Numbered from the stretch's first letter, positions 1-6,146 are shown. The stretch is DNA of 6,303 bases from an uncultured Alphaproteobacteria bacterium (GCA_937967725.1 CALBSY010000180.1:1-6303), one strand, 5' to 3'. Program-made: numbers and translations. Notes: a model not told the origin generated them from the sequence alone.

Positions 1-179
1 TCGATCTGCTCGGAGTTGAACTCCTCCGAGGGCAGCACCTTGTTCAGCTCTTCGTGGGTGACGAAGCCGCGCGCCTTGGCGGCCTTGATCATCTTCTTCA
101 CCGCAGCGTCGGAAAGGTCCAGGATCGGGCCGTCCGGGGCTTCCTTTTCTTCCGTCGCTGTGTCTTCGGCTTTTGCCAT
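1..179 (-). CDS. rpoD: RNA polymerase sigma factor RpoD, N-terminal part (partial)
   Basis: This is the start of the housekeeping sigma-70 factor, which directs RNA polymerase to most promoters. Only the first 59 codons are present; the gene continues beyond base 1. The translation begins MAKAEDTATEEKEAPDGPIL with a short acidic leader. It then runs into sigma region 1.1, with the recognisable stretches DAAVKKMIKAAKARGFVTHE and EELNKVLPSEE, which match alphaproteobacterial RpoD. The ATG (complement of 177-179) is preceded by a purine-rich GAGAAGAGAC stretch, a moderate ribosome binding site. It lies 40 bp downstream of dnaG on the same strand, the classical dnaG-rpoD arrangement, so co-transcription is likely. 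An additional rpoD promoter inside the dnaG end cannot be excluded. The catalytically important regions 2-4 are outside the window. Confidence 0.93.
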   Translation of the reverse strand, partial: MAKAEDTATEEKEAPDGPILDLSDAAVKKMIKAAKARGFVTHEELNKVLPSEEFNSEQI

Positions 180-219
180 CTCTAATCAGTCTCTTCTCAA
201 ACGAAATAGGTACGAAGTT

Positions 220-2124
220 TCAGGCGACCAGCCCGTCATTGTGTCCCGCGTCATCCTCGGCGGGCTCATCCAGCTTGGCTTCGCGGGCGCGCGCCTCGAT
301 GGCGCGGACTTCGCGGCTGAGCGCCTGGAAGCGGGCGAAGGCTGCGTCGTCTCCAGCTGCCGCACGCTCGCGCAATTCGGCCAATTCCTCCCTGATCGCC
401 GGCAGCACCACCTGATGCGTCACCAGGGCCAGCCATTCGGCTGGATTCAGCGGAGCTGAGGCTGGGGCGCCGCGGTCCTCGCGGTCCTTGCGCCCCGGCG
501 GCTTCTCCTCGTGTTTCCAGCGCGAAACGCGCGCAGCCGCGCGTTCCTGGCCCGACCGAGTCAAAGGACGGCGGGGCGGCGCGCGGTCAATGGCCCCATG
601 GCCTTCATGGGCATCGGGAAGCGCGGTCAGAGCGGCGCGGATTGCCGCAAGCTCCGGGTCTGAGATGGCGAGGCGGTCGATCCAGTCGGCGTATTCGCTC
701 AGGAGGTCCGGTTGATCGACGGCGGCGCGGATCAGCTTTTCAGCTTTCGGGCGCGGCTTCATCGGGGCGTCCGCCTTGAGTTCGGCGGTTGCTCCCGGGG
801 GCTCGCCACGCTTGAAGCCAGTGCGCTCCGGGCGTTGGGCCCGCATCAGCGCGTTGGCGCGGGTCATGAAATCGGTGAAGTAGGCGCGCTGGGTGTCGCG
901 GTCGGCGATGGTGTTGGCGGCTTGCTTGAGCGCGGCCTGGAAGGCGGCGCGCGCTTCCGGCGTGGCGAGGCCGTGGCGGCTCTTCCCGCGCTCGAACAGC
1001 GCGTCGGAAGCGGGCGACGCCGCCGCCACGAGCGCGGCGAGCGCCTCGGCGCCGCCGGCGCGATAGATGTCGTCGGGATCCTGGCCCTGCGGCGCGTAGG
1101 CGATCTTCACCGTGCGCGCGGGCGCGAAATGCGGCAGCGCCAAGTCGATCGCCTTGTCGGCGGCGCGCTTGCCGGCGCTATCGCCGTCGAAGCAGAACAC
1201 CGGCTCGCCGCCGGAGCGCCAGAGCAGCTGCAATTGTTCTTCCGTGAGCGCAGTGCCGCAGGGCGCAACGGCGGCGATACCGGCCCGCTCGAACGCGATC
1301 ACGTCAAGATAGCCTTCGCCGACGACGAGGCCGGGCGCTTTGGTCTTGGCCAGCAGTTCGCGCGCCTGCTTCAAGCGGTAGAGCACGCGGCTCTTCGAAT
1401 AGAGCGGGCTCTCGGGCGAGTTGATATATTTGGCGCGCGCATTGGGATCGAGCGCGCGGCCGCCGAAGGCGATCACCTTGCCGGCGGTGTCGGGAATCTC
1501 GAACGTGATGCGGTTGCGGAAGGTGTCGATGGCGCGCTGGCCTTCTTCACCGTCGCGCGCCACGCCGGCGGCGACGATCTCCTCCAGCGTGAAGCCTTCG
1601 CCTTTCAGTTTGTCGATGGTCCAGGTCCATTCGTCCGGCGCGAGACCGATGCCGAATTGTTCGCACACATCCGCGCCGATGCCGCGCGAGGCAAGATAAC
1701 GGCGCGCGTCGGCGCCCCCGGATGAGCGCAGCGCATCCGCATAAAGGCGCGCCGTGCGGGCGGTGAGCTGGAGCAGGCGTTTGCGCCGATCGCTTTCGCC
1801 GCGGTCCTCGTAATCGTCTTTGGGCAGCGGCACGCCGGCGTATTCGGCCATCTTCTCGACCGCTTCGGGGAAGGAGAGGCCCTCCAGCTTCATCGCCAGG
1901 GTGAACACGTCGCCCTTTTCGCCGCAGCCGAAGCAGTTGAAGATGCCCTTCTGGTCGAGCACGTGGAACGAGGGCGTCTTCTCCTGGTGAAACGGGCAGC
2001 AGGCCCAGAAATCGCCCGCGGCGGGGCGTGATTTCTGCTTGTGCCAGGTGAGCCGCTTGCCGGCGTAGTCGGCAATCGAAACCCGGTCGCGCACCTGTCG
2101 CAGCAAGGTGTCGGAAAAACGCAT
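220..2124 (-). CDS. dnaG: DNA primase DnaG
   Basis: DnaG synthesises the RNA primers for leading-strand start and Okazaki fragments at the replication fork, recruited by the DnaB helicase. The 634-residue length is in the normal bacterial range. An N-terminal CHC2 zinc-binding domain has ligands C43, H46, C64 and C67 (CPFH, then CFGC). The RNA polymerase basic motif follows at about 200-250 (FRNRITFEI and KYINSPESPLYSK). The Toprim fold has the catalytic glutamate in GEGYLD (E270), the metal-binding FDGDSAG (D313, D315) and a further acidic QDPDD at 348-352. The last 190 or so residues are the divergent, charged helicase-interaction region. The ATG at 2122-2124 begins MRFSDTLLRQVRDRVSI, the standard DnaG N-terminus, with a weak AGG five bases upstream. 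A TATAAT element lies 29 bp upstream. All key residues are intact, so the gene appears functional and essential. Confidence 0.97.
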   Translation of the reverse strand: MRFSDTLLRQVRDRVSIADYAGKRLTWHKQKSRPAAGDFWACCPFHQEKTPSFHVLDQKGIFNCFGCGEKGDVFTLAMKLEGLSFPEAVEKMAEYAGVPLPKDDYEDRGESDRRKRLLQLTARTARLYADALRSSGGADARRYLASRGIGADVCEQFGIGLAPDEWTWTIDKLKGEGFTLEEIVAAGVARDGEEGQRAIDTFRNRITFEIPDTAGKVIAFGGRALDPNARAKYINSPESPLYSKSRVLYRLKQARELLAKTKAPGLVVGEGYLDVIAFERAGIAAVAPCGTALTEEQLQLLWRSGGEPVFCFDGDSAGKRAADKAIDLALPHFAPARTVKIAYAPQGQDPDDIYRAGGAEALAALVAAASPASDALFERGKSRHGLATPEARAAFQAALKQAANTIADRDTQRAYFTDFMTRANALMRAQRPERTGFKRGEPPGATAELKADAPMKPRPKAEKLIRAAVDQPDLLSEYADWIDRLAISDPELAAIRAALTALPDAHEGHGAIDRAPPRRPLTRSGQERAAARVSRWKHEEKPPGRKDREDRGAPASAPLNPAEWLALVTHQVVLPAIREELAELRERAAAGDDAAFARFQALSREVRAIEARAREAKLDEPAEDDAGHNDGLVA

Positions 2125-2153
2125 CAGAACCTGTCGGGAAGCTCGGCTCGCCT

Positions 2154-2159
2154 ATTATA
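2154..2159 (-). promoter_or_regulatory. Putative dnaG promoter -10 box (TATAAT)
   Basis: The minus strand carries a perfect TATAAT here, 29 bp before the dnaG ATG, which would give a leader of roughly 22 nt. A good -35 hexamer is not seen at 16-18 bp spacing (17 bp gives CGAATC), so the call rests on the -10 match and its position. It could drive dnaG and, by read-through, rpoD. Confidence 0.5.
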
Positions 2160-2282
2160 CAGCGATTCGCCGAAACGATTCGGACGCCGCCGGTGTAATG
2201 TCCGCGTTGGCGGTTTGTCTCCCGGTCTCTCCCCCCGGGTCAGGGGAACCCATTGGCTAGGCTCGGCGTTCCGCTGGGTTGT

Positions 2283-2290
2283 GGGGAGAG
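2283..2290 (+). promoter_or_regulatory. Ribosome binding site supporting the GTG start of the kinase gene
   Basis: The sequence GGGGAGAG ends four bases before a GTG at 2295, and its GGAG core is six bases away, which is optimal spacing. An in-frame TTG at 2253 also has a purine run (AGGGG at 2242-2246, six bases away) and would add 14 residues. An ATG at 2340 falls within the conserved family start (LEGGGEMGAHIRA), so it is too late. GTG 2295 is preferred because the codon is better and the family homology begins about nine residues after it. TTG 2253 remains possible. Confidence 0.5.
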
Positions 2291-2294
2291 TTCG

Positions 2295-3917
2295 GTGCGG
2301 CCCAGGTCGGCGACAGCGTTTCTCGAAGGCGGCGGCGAAATGGGCGCCCACATCCGCGCCTTCGCCTGGTCGAAACATCCCCTAGGTCCGCCCGAAGCTT
2401 GGCCCCAGGCGCTGCGCACCGTTGTGCGCCTGATGCTCAATACCGGGCACCCGATGTACATATTTTGGGGGCCGGAACTCTATTGTTTCTACAATGACGC
2501 CTACAGCCACTCGATCGGACCCGAGCGGCATCCGAAATCGCTTGGCCGTCCTGGCCGGGAAGTGTGGGACGAGATCTGGGACATCATCGGGCCGCAGATC
2601 GACCAGGTGATGTCCGGCGGCGGCGCGACGTGGAATGTCAACGCCTTGGTGCCGATCACCCGCCACGGCAAGCGCGAGGACGTCTATTGGACCTACAGCT
2701 ACGGACCGATTGACGATGACCAGGCGCCCAACGGCGTAGGCGGCGTCCTTGTTGTATGCACCGAGACGACAGCTACCGTTCTCGCCGAGAGCCGCCAACG
2801 CAGGCTATTCGAACAGGCGCCCGGTTTCATCATCGCCATGCGCGGGCCAGACCATGTTGTCGAGTTCGTCAATGATGCACACCGCGAACTTTTCAATAGC
2901 GACGACTGGATAGGCAAACCCATCCGCGCGGCGTTTCCGAGTATTGAAGGTCAGGGCTTTTTTGAGAAGCTAGACGAAGTCTACCGGTCTGGCGAAACGT
3001 TCGAGGCGAATGCGGCGGAAGTCCATTATCGGAGAAGTCCCGACGCGCCTGAAGAAACTCGCTATCTCACCTTCATCTATGCGCCGTGGATCGGCGAAAC
3101 GGGCAAGATCACCGGCATCTTTTGCGAAGGTTTCGACGTCACGGAAACCGAAGCGGCGCAGGCGGCGCTTCGGACAAGCGAGGCGCGTTTTCGCGCTTTG
3201 GTGAATGCGACATCCGATGTCGTTTACCGAATGAGCGCGGACTGGAAGGAGATGCGTCAGCTCGACGGGCGCGGATTCTTGGTCGACACTGAGAGCTCGC
3301 GGATCGCCTGGCAGGACGAATACCTGTTCCCCGAGGACCAGCCGTCGATCCTGGCTGTTATTGACGAGGCTGTCCGCACCAGAAGCGTATTTCAGCTTGA
3401 GCATCGCGTGCGGCGCGTCGACGGCAGCGTCGGTTGGACGTTCTCGCGGGCGATCCCCATCTTCGACTCAAACGGAGAGATCATCGAGTGGTTCGGCGCC
3501 GCGAGCGACGTCACTGAAGCGCATGAGGCGCGTGAAGCGCTAGGCGCCAGCGAAGACCGGCTCCGCCTTGCCACGGAAGCGGCGTCAATCGGCACCTGGG
3601 ATTTCAACCCCGTCACAGGCGAGCTGCGTTGGGACGCTGGCTGCAAGCGCTTGTTCGGCCTGTCCCCCGACGCCGAAGTTTCATACGAAGGCGCATTCCT
3701 GGCCGGCTTGCATCCGGACGACCGCGAGCGCACGCACGCGGCGGTGCAGGCGCGCTCGCGCCCGGCGGCGAGGGCGGGTACGACATCGAGTACCGAACCG
3801 TCGGCATCGAAGATCGCGTCGAGCGTTGGATCGCGGCGACTGGCCGGGCGATGTTCGAGAACGGCCAAGCCGTGCGTTTTGTCGGCACCGTGCTCGATAT
3901 TTCCCCGCGCAAAATGA
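2295..3917 (+). CDS. Hybrid kinase, N-terminal fragment (PAS sensor domains)
   Basis: This is the upstream reading frame of the split kinase. The first domain begins LEGGGEMGAHIRAFAWSKHP and continues with FWGPELYCFYNDAY and a GRPGREVWDEIWDIIGPQID stretch. It is the PAS-like input module common at the N-terminus of alphaproteobacterial soluble hybrid kinases. A second PAS starts near LFEQAPGFIIAMRGPDHVVE and ends IFCEGFDVTE. A third starts RFRALVNATSDVVYRM and ends WFGAASDVTEA. The fourth opens with LATEAASIGTWDFNPVTGEL and has LHPDDRERTHAAVQ just before the break. Genuine coding ends at about 3752. The last 54 or so residues, to the TGA at 3915-3917, are an Arg/Ser-rich out-of-frame tail with no family resemblance. 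Alone, this fragment has no kinase domain. An alternative start is TTG 2253. Confidence 0.75.
   Translation: MRPRSATAFLEGGGEMGAHIRAFAWSKHPLGPPEAWPQALRTVVRLMLNTGHPMYIFWGPELYCFYNDAYSHSIGPERHPKSLGRPGREVWDEIWDIIGPQIDQVMSGGGATWNVNALVPITRHGKREDVYWTYSYGPIDDDQAPNGVGGVLVVCTETTATVLAESRQRRLFEQAPGFIIAMRGPDHVVEFVNDAHRELFNSDDWIGKPIRAAFPSIEGQGFFEKLDEVYRSGETFEANAAEVHYRRSPDAPEETRYLTFIYAPWIGETGKITGIFCEGFDVTETEAAQAALRTSEARFRALVNATSDVVYRMSADWKEMRQLDGRGFLVDTESSRIAWQDEYLFPEDQPSILAVIDEAVRTRSVFQLEHRVRRVDGSVGWTFSRAIPIFDSNGEIIEWFGAASDVTEAHEAREALGASEDRLRLATEAASIGTWDFNPVTGELRWDAGCKRLFGLSPDAEVSYEGAFLAGLHPDDRERTHAAVQARSRPAARAGTTSSTEPSASKIASSVGSRRLAGRCSRTAKPCVLSAPCSIFPRAK
3750..3755 (+). other. Frameshift junction (probable one-base deletion)
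   Basis: The family-like reading runs ...HAAVQA up to the codon at 3750-3752, then continues as ALAPGGEGGYDIEYR from the codon starting at 3752. This is what a single lost base in the GC-rich run GCGCGC would produce; for example, an extra G would give A-A-L-A-P. No classical -1 slippery heptamer is present. After the junction the wobble positions in the -1 frame are mostly G or C, as expected of true coding, while the original frame yields a low-complexity basic tail. Confidence 0.75.
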
Positions 3918-5623
3918 CCAGCCGCCGCCTCGAAGTGGTCAACCGGACCGCCGCCGCGGTGGCCGCCGAACTCGATCACGACAAAATCGTGCAGCTCATC
4001 ACCGACGCCGGCGTCGAACTCACCGGCGCGCAGTTCGGCGCGTTTTTCTACAATGTCGAGGCCGAGGATGGCGGGCGCTACATGCTGTATGCGTTGTCCG
4101 GCGTGGAGCGCTCGGCGTTCGAGAGTTTTCCGATGCCGCGGGCGACCGAGGTGTTCGCGCCGACCTTTACCGGCGAGGGCCCGGTTCGCTCCGACGATAT
4201 TCTGAAAGATCCACGCTACGGCAGGAATAAGCCGAATAAAGGCATGCCGAAAGGGCACGTGCCGGTGCGCTCCTATCTCGCCGTTCCGGTCGTTTCACGC
4301 TCCGGCGAGGTGCACGGCGGATTATTTTTCGGGCACGCCGAGGTCGGCGTGTTCAAGGCGGAGCATGAGGATTTGCTGGTCGGCATCGCTGGGCACGCGG
4401 CCACGGCAATCGACAATTCGCGGTTGGTTCAGGCGCTGCAATCGCTCAATTTGACGCTCGAGCAGCGCGTGGTCGGGGAAGTGTCCGAGCGGTTGAAGGC
4501 CGAAGAACAATTGCGCCAGGCGCAGAAGCTCGAAGCCATTGGCCAACTCACCGGCGGCGTGGCGCACGACTTCAACAATCTGCTGATGGTCGTCTCCGGC
4601 GGGCTGCACATGCTGGAGCAGAGCGACGATCCCGCGCGGCGCAAAACGCTGCTGTCGCGCATACGCGAAGCTGTGGCGCGCGGCGCGACTCTGACGCAGC
4701 AATTGCTGGCTTTCAGCCGCAAGCAAGACCTGAAGCCGGAAGTGATCGATTTTGCCGAGCATCTGCGGAGCATGGGCGATCTGCTTGACCGCAGTCTTGG
4801 CGGCAATGTCGGCGTCGAGGCGGATGTGCCCGAAGACCTGACGCCGATCTATGTCGATCAGACGGCGCTGCAGCTTGCGGTGCTCAATCTCGCGGTCAAC
4901 GCGCGCGACGCCATGCCGGAGGGCGGCACGATCGTCATTCGAGCGCGGAACGGCGAACCGCGTGACCCGCGGGCGCCTTCGGTCAGCATTTCGGTGATCG
5001 ATGCCGGAATCGGCATGAGCAAGGAAACGCAGGCGCGCATCTTTGAGCCGTTCTTCACCACCAAGGAGATCGGCAAGGGCTCCGGCCTTGGCCTGGCGCA
5101 AGTGCACGGCTTCGCCGAGCAATCGGGCGGTCGCGTCGAGGTGGAGTCAGAAGAAGGTAAGGGTACGACCGTCACGCTGATCCTGCCGAAGAGCGAGGCG
5201 GCAAAATCAATCCGGCCTCCGGCGTCCGCGTCCGCTGGGCGCTCCGAGGTCGCCCTGGGAACGGCGCTGCTGGTCGAGGATGACAACGAAGTCGCCGCAA
5301 TGACGACGGAGATGCTTGAGCACCTTGGCTGGCGCGTCCTGCGCGCGGCGAGCGCGGAAGCAGCGCTCGGCGTGCTGGCCGCCGAAGGGGAGGTCGACGT
5401 TGTATTTTCCGATGTGATGATGCCGGGCGGGCAGAGCGGACTCGATCTAGCGCGGCAAGTGCGCGAGAGCAGACCGCATTTGCCCATCGTTTTGACCAGC
5501 GGCTATTCGGCGGCGGTGAAACATGAGGCGGCGGCGGAGGGGCTGCCGTTGCTGGCCAAGCCCTTTACGCTCGACACGTTGGCCAGCGCGCTGCATCTCG
5601 CCCGCGCGGAAGCGGCGGAGTAG
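3752..5623 (+). CDS. Hybrid kinase, C-terminal fragment (PAS end, GAF, HisKA, HATPase, receiver)
   Basis: This is the downstream reading frame of the split kinase; the frame is open back to an ATG at 3629, but residues before 3752 do not belong to the family. It resumes the fourth PAS with GGEGGYDIEYRTVGIEDRVE and FVGTVLDISPRK. A GAF domain follows (TGAQFGAFFYNVEAEDGG, RSYLAVPVVSRSGEVHGGLF). HisKA has the phospho-acceptor in GGVAHDFNNLL (His codon 4565-4567). The ATPase domain has the N-box NLAVNARDAMPEGG (Asn codon 4898-4900), DAGIGM, FEPFFTTKEIGKGSGLGL and a GKGTTVTL end. The receiver has the acidic pocket VEDDNE, phospho-acceptor Asp (5411-5413) in FSDVMMPG, LTSG, and conserved Lys (5558-5560) in LAKPF. 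All signature residues are present. An ATG at 3914 could start a 569-aa GAF-kinase-receiver protein. Confidence 0.82.
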   Translation, partial: ALAPGGEGGYDIEYRTVGIEDRVERWIAATGRAMFENGQAVRFVGTVLDISPRKMTSRRLEVVNRTAAAVAAELDHDKIVQLITDAGVELTGAQFGAFFYNVEAEDGGRYMLYALSGVERSAFESFPMPRATEVFAPTFTGEGPVRSDDILKDPRYGRNKPNKGMPKGHVPVRSYLAVPVVSRSGEVHGGLFFGHAEVGVFKAEHEDLLVGIAGHAATAIDNSRLVQALQSLNLTLEQRVVGEVSERLKAEEQLRQAQKLEAIGQLTGGVAHDFNNLLMVVSGGLHMLEQSDDPARRKTLLSRIREAVARGATLTQQLLAFSRKQDLKPEVIDFAEHLRSMGDLLDRSLGGNVGVEADVPEDLTPIYVDQTALQLAVLNLAVNARDAMPEGGTIVIRARNGEPRDPRAPSVSISVIDAGIGMSKETQARIFEPFFTTKEIGKGSGLGLAQVHGFAEQSGGRVEVESEEGKGTTVTLILPKSEAAKSIRPPASASAGRSEVALGTALLVEDDNEVAAMTTEMLEHLGWRVLRAASAEAALGVLAAEGEVDVVFSDVMMPGGQSGLDLARQVRESRPHLPIVLTSGYSAAVKHEAAAEGLPLLAKPFTLDTLASALHLARAEAAE

Positions 5624-5628
5624 GCGCG

Positions 5629-5781
5629 TTAGTTGTGCTTACCGTCGTAGCCCGGCGGGTCGCTGGCCGGGAAACTCTCGTCCGAGGCTTCATCCACCTC
5701 GTCCCAGGATTTTGGCGGGTGCTCCATAGCGTCAGGTCCCGCGTCACGTATCTCCGGCGGCTCGGGGATTTGAGTGGCCAT
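5629..5781 (-). CDS. Microprotein with DESFPASDPP motif, copy A (50 aa)
   Basis: This is a 50-residue acidic protein that begins MATQIPEPPEIRDAGPDAME and contains WDEVDEASDESFPASDPP before a short GYDGKHN tail. It has no cysteine, membrane segment or signal peptide, and is likely unstructured or a short helix. The DESFPASDPP motif is one I recognise only as recurring in small uncharacterised proteobacterial proteins, so no function is assigned. The ATG at 5779-5781 is chosen because similarity to the neighbouring copy begins shortly after it. An upstream ATG at 5859 would add 26 residues that overlap copy B and lack resemblance. Its ribosome binding site is weak (GAGCG), consistent with translation after copy B, which ends 37 bp upstream on the same strand. 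Its stop lies 5 bp from the kinase stop on the opposite strand. Coding is supported by conservation with copy B despite many different codons. Confidence 0.72.
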   Translation of the reverse strand: MATQIPEPPEIRDAGPDAMEHPPKSWDEVDEASDESFPASDPPGYDGKHN

Positions 5782-5926
5782 GACGCTCAGATGGCCACGC
5801 GCGCATTGGGGCGCAAGCCTAGTATTTCGCCGGCGGATCGCTGGCTGGGAAGCTTTCATCGGAGGCTTCGTCGGCCTCGTCCCACTCTTTCGGCGGGTTC
5901 TTCATCGCGTCCGGGCCGGCATCGCG
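5653..5926 (-). repeat. Diverged tandem duplication of the microprotein core
   Basis: Blocks of 32 codons at 5831-5926 and 5653-5748 (minus strand) encode nearly the same peptide, with 28 of 32 residues identical. The four differences are E/K, H/N, S/E and V/A. Fourteen of the 28 identical residues use different codons, so the duplication is old at DNA level and kept at protein level. The outer ends differ, including the heads (PEPPEI versus the Lys/Pro stretch) and the tails. Confidence 0.75.
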
Positions 5927-5986
5927 CACCGGCTTCTTTTTCGGCGGCTGAGGCTTCTCGGGGGACGGTTCGCGCTGCTTTTCCAT
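5819..5986 (-). CDS. Microprotein with DESFPASDPP motif, copy B (55 aa)
   Basis: This is a 55-residue protein with a Lys/Pro-rich N-terminus (MEKQREPSPEKPQPPKKKPV), then RDAGPDAMKNPPKEWDEADE and ASDESFPASDPPAKY. The ATG at 5984-5986 has a good ribosome binding site, AGGAA at 5995-5999 (minus strand), eight bases away. It shares 28 of 32 residues with copy A across the core block. Half of those identical residues use a different codon, which indicates selection on the protein. The sharp change from a basic, proline-rich head to an acidic core suggests an intrinsically disordered or partner-binding peptide. It is the first gene of a likely two-gene operon with copy A, and a possible stress-type promoter lies just upstream. 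No function is known to me. Confidence 0.8.
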   Translation of the reverse strand: MEKQREPSPEKPQPPKKKPVRDAGPDAMKNPPKEWDEADEASDESFPASDPPAKY

Positions 5987-5993
5987 CGTTTGA

Positions 5994-6030
5994 GTTCCTG
6001 TGTTCCAAATTCAACGCGCGGGAACGGAAC
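5994..6030. repeat. Cluster of four GGAAC half-sites in inverted pairs
   Basis: GTTCC occurs at 5994-5998 and 6002-6006, and GGAAC at 6021-6025 and 6026-6030, so two half-sites face two others across 14 bp. TGTTCC at 6001-6006 and GGAACA at 6026-6031 form an exact six-base inverted repeat. The cluster overlaps the predicted transcription start and ribosome binding site of the 55-aa gene, as an operator would. None of the four GGAAC copies has a CGTT at 16-17 bp, so they do not themselves look like EcfG -35 boxes. Confidence 0.35.
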
Positions 6031-6038
6031 AAGGTTCA
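6013..6038 (-). promoter_or_regulatory. Possible sigma-EcfG-type promoter of the microprotein pair
   Basis: On the minus strand TGAAC (6034-6038) is followed after exactly 17 bases by CGTT (6013-6016). The alphaproteobacterial general-stress sigma factor EcfG recognises GGAAC-N16/17-CGTT, so this is a one-mismatch match. The CGTT lies 26 bases from the copy B start codon, leaving a leader of about 18-20 nt that contains the ribosome binding site. Both motifs are short, so a chance match is possible. Confidence 0.35.
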
Positions 6039-6146
6039 CCCGCTCACATTTCCTAGAGGAGGGCGGGAATTCCTCTCACCGCCGTAATTTGGGCGCCAGA
6101 CCACTCAGCATCAGCGCGCCCGAGGGCTGAAAGTCGGAGAACAGGA

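Larger units (their letters stand above)
2295..5623 (+). pseudogene. Multi-PAS/GAF hybrid sensor histidine kinase, interrupted by a frameshift
   Basis: This is a single gene in two frames: 2295-3752 in one frame and 3752-5623 in the -1 frame. With one base restored at about 3752 it encodes about 1109 residues. The order is a PAS-like N-terminal sensor (about 16-170), PAS (170-291), PAS (298-406), PAS (420-540), GAF (546-706), HisKA (743-811), HATPase (856-971) and receiver (991-1106). No signal peptide or membrane segment is visible, so it should sense in the cytoplasm. In such kinases the ligand-controlled core autophosphorylates on histidine (H758) and passes the phosphate to the receiver aspartate (D1040). 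The gene is divergent from dnaG and converges on the microprotein genes. The catalytic residues are intact on both sides of the break, which points to a recent mutation or a sequence error rather than long decay. The ligand and output partner are unknown. Confidence 0.82.
5987..6146. other. Divergent intergenic region between microprotein operon and SIMPL gene
   Basis: These 160 bp hold the GGAAC cluster and the possible EcfG-type promoter facing left. A weak hairpin, AGAGGA (6055-6060) with TCCTCT (6071-6076) around a 10-base loop, lies at the centre, followed by a stretch in which I see no convincing -35/-10 pair facing right. The SIMPL gene must have its promoter here or share a regulator with the left-facing genes, but it could not be located. 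Confidence 0.5.

Noticed and set aside
712..1725. Long plus-strand open frame (337 codons) inside dnaG
   Set aside because: It is antisense to an intact primase with all motifs, and its Arg/Gly/Ala/Glu-rich composition is what GC-rich antisense frames give. No domain is recognisable.
2194..2199. TGTAAT as a plus-strand -10 box for the kinase
   Set aside because: No -35 element at 16-18 bp (the 17 bp position reads CGAAAC), so support is too weak.
2221..2239. CCCGG...CCGGG inverted repeat upstream of the kinase
   Set aside because: Only five pairs in a C/G-rich stretch; expected by chance and without conservation evidence.
2124..2378. Minus-strand 84-codon frame whose stop overlaps the dnaG start codon
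   Set aside because: The overlap looks like coupling, but its first part is antisense to the conserved kinase N-terminus and it covers the TATAAT box. Composition is Arg/Pro-rich without recognisable features.
3746..3765. Programmed -1 ribosomal frameshifting in the kinase
   Set aside because: No slippery X-XXY-YYZ heptamer is present and I see no clear stimulatory structure; a missing base is simpler.
3392..4258. Minus-strand open frame (288 codons) opposite the kinase
   Set aside because: The sense strand encodes clear PAS and GAF sequence on both sides of the frameshift; the antisense product shows no domain.
5651..5671. CCCGGC...GCCGGG hairpin after the kinase stop as a terminator
   Set aside because: The stem is six pairs with no T-tract on either strand, and the bases encode the conserved PASDPP part of copy A, so coding explains it.
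5635..6130. Plus-strand frames of 150 and 118 codons across the microprotein region
   Set aside because: They are antisense to the two paralogous microproteins, whose conserved peptide explains the sequence. They lack a suitable ribosome binding site and family resemblance.
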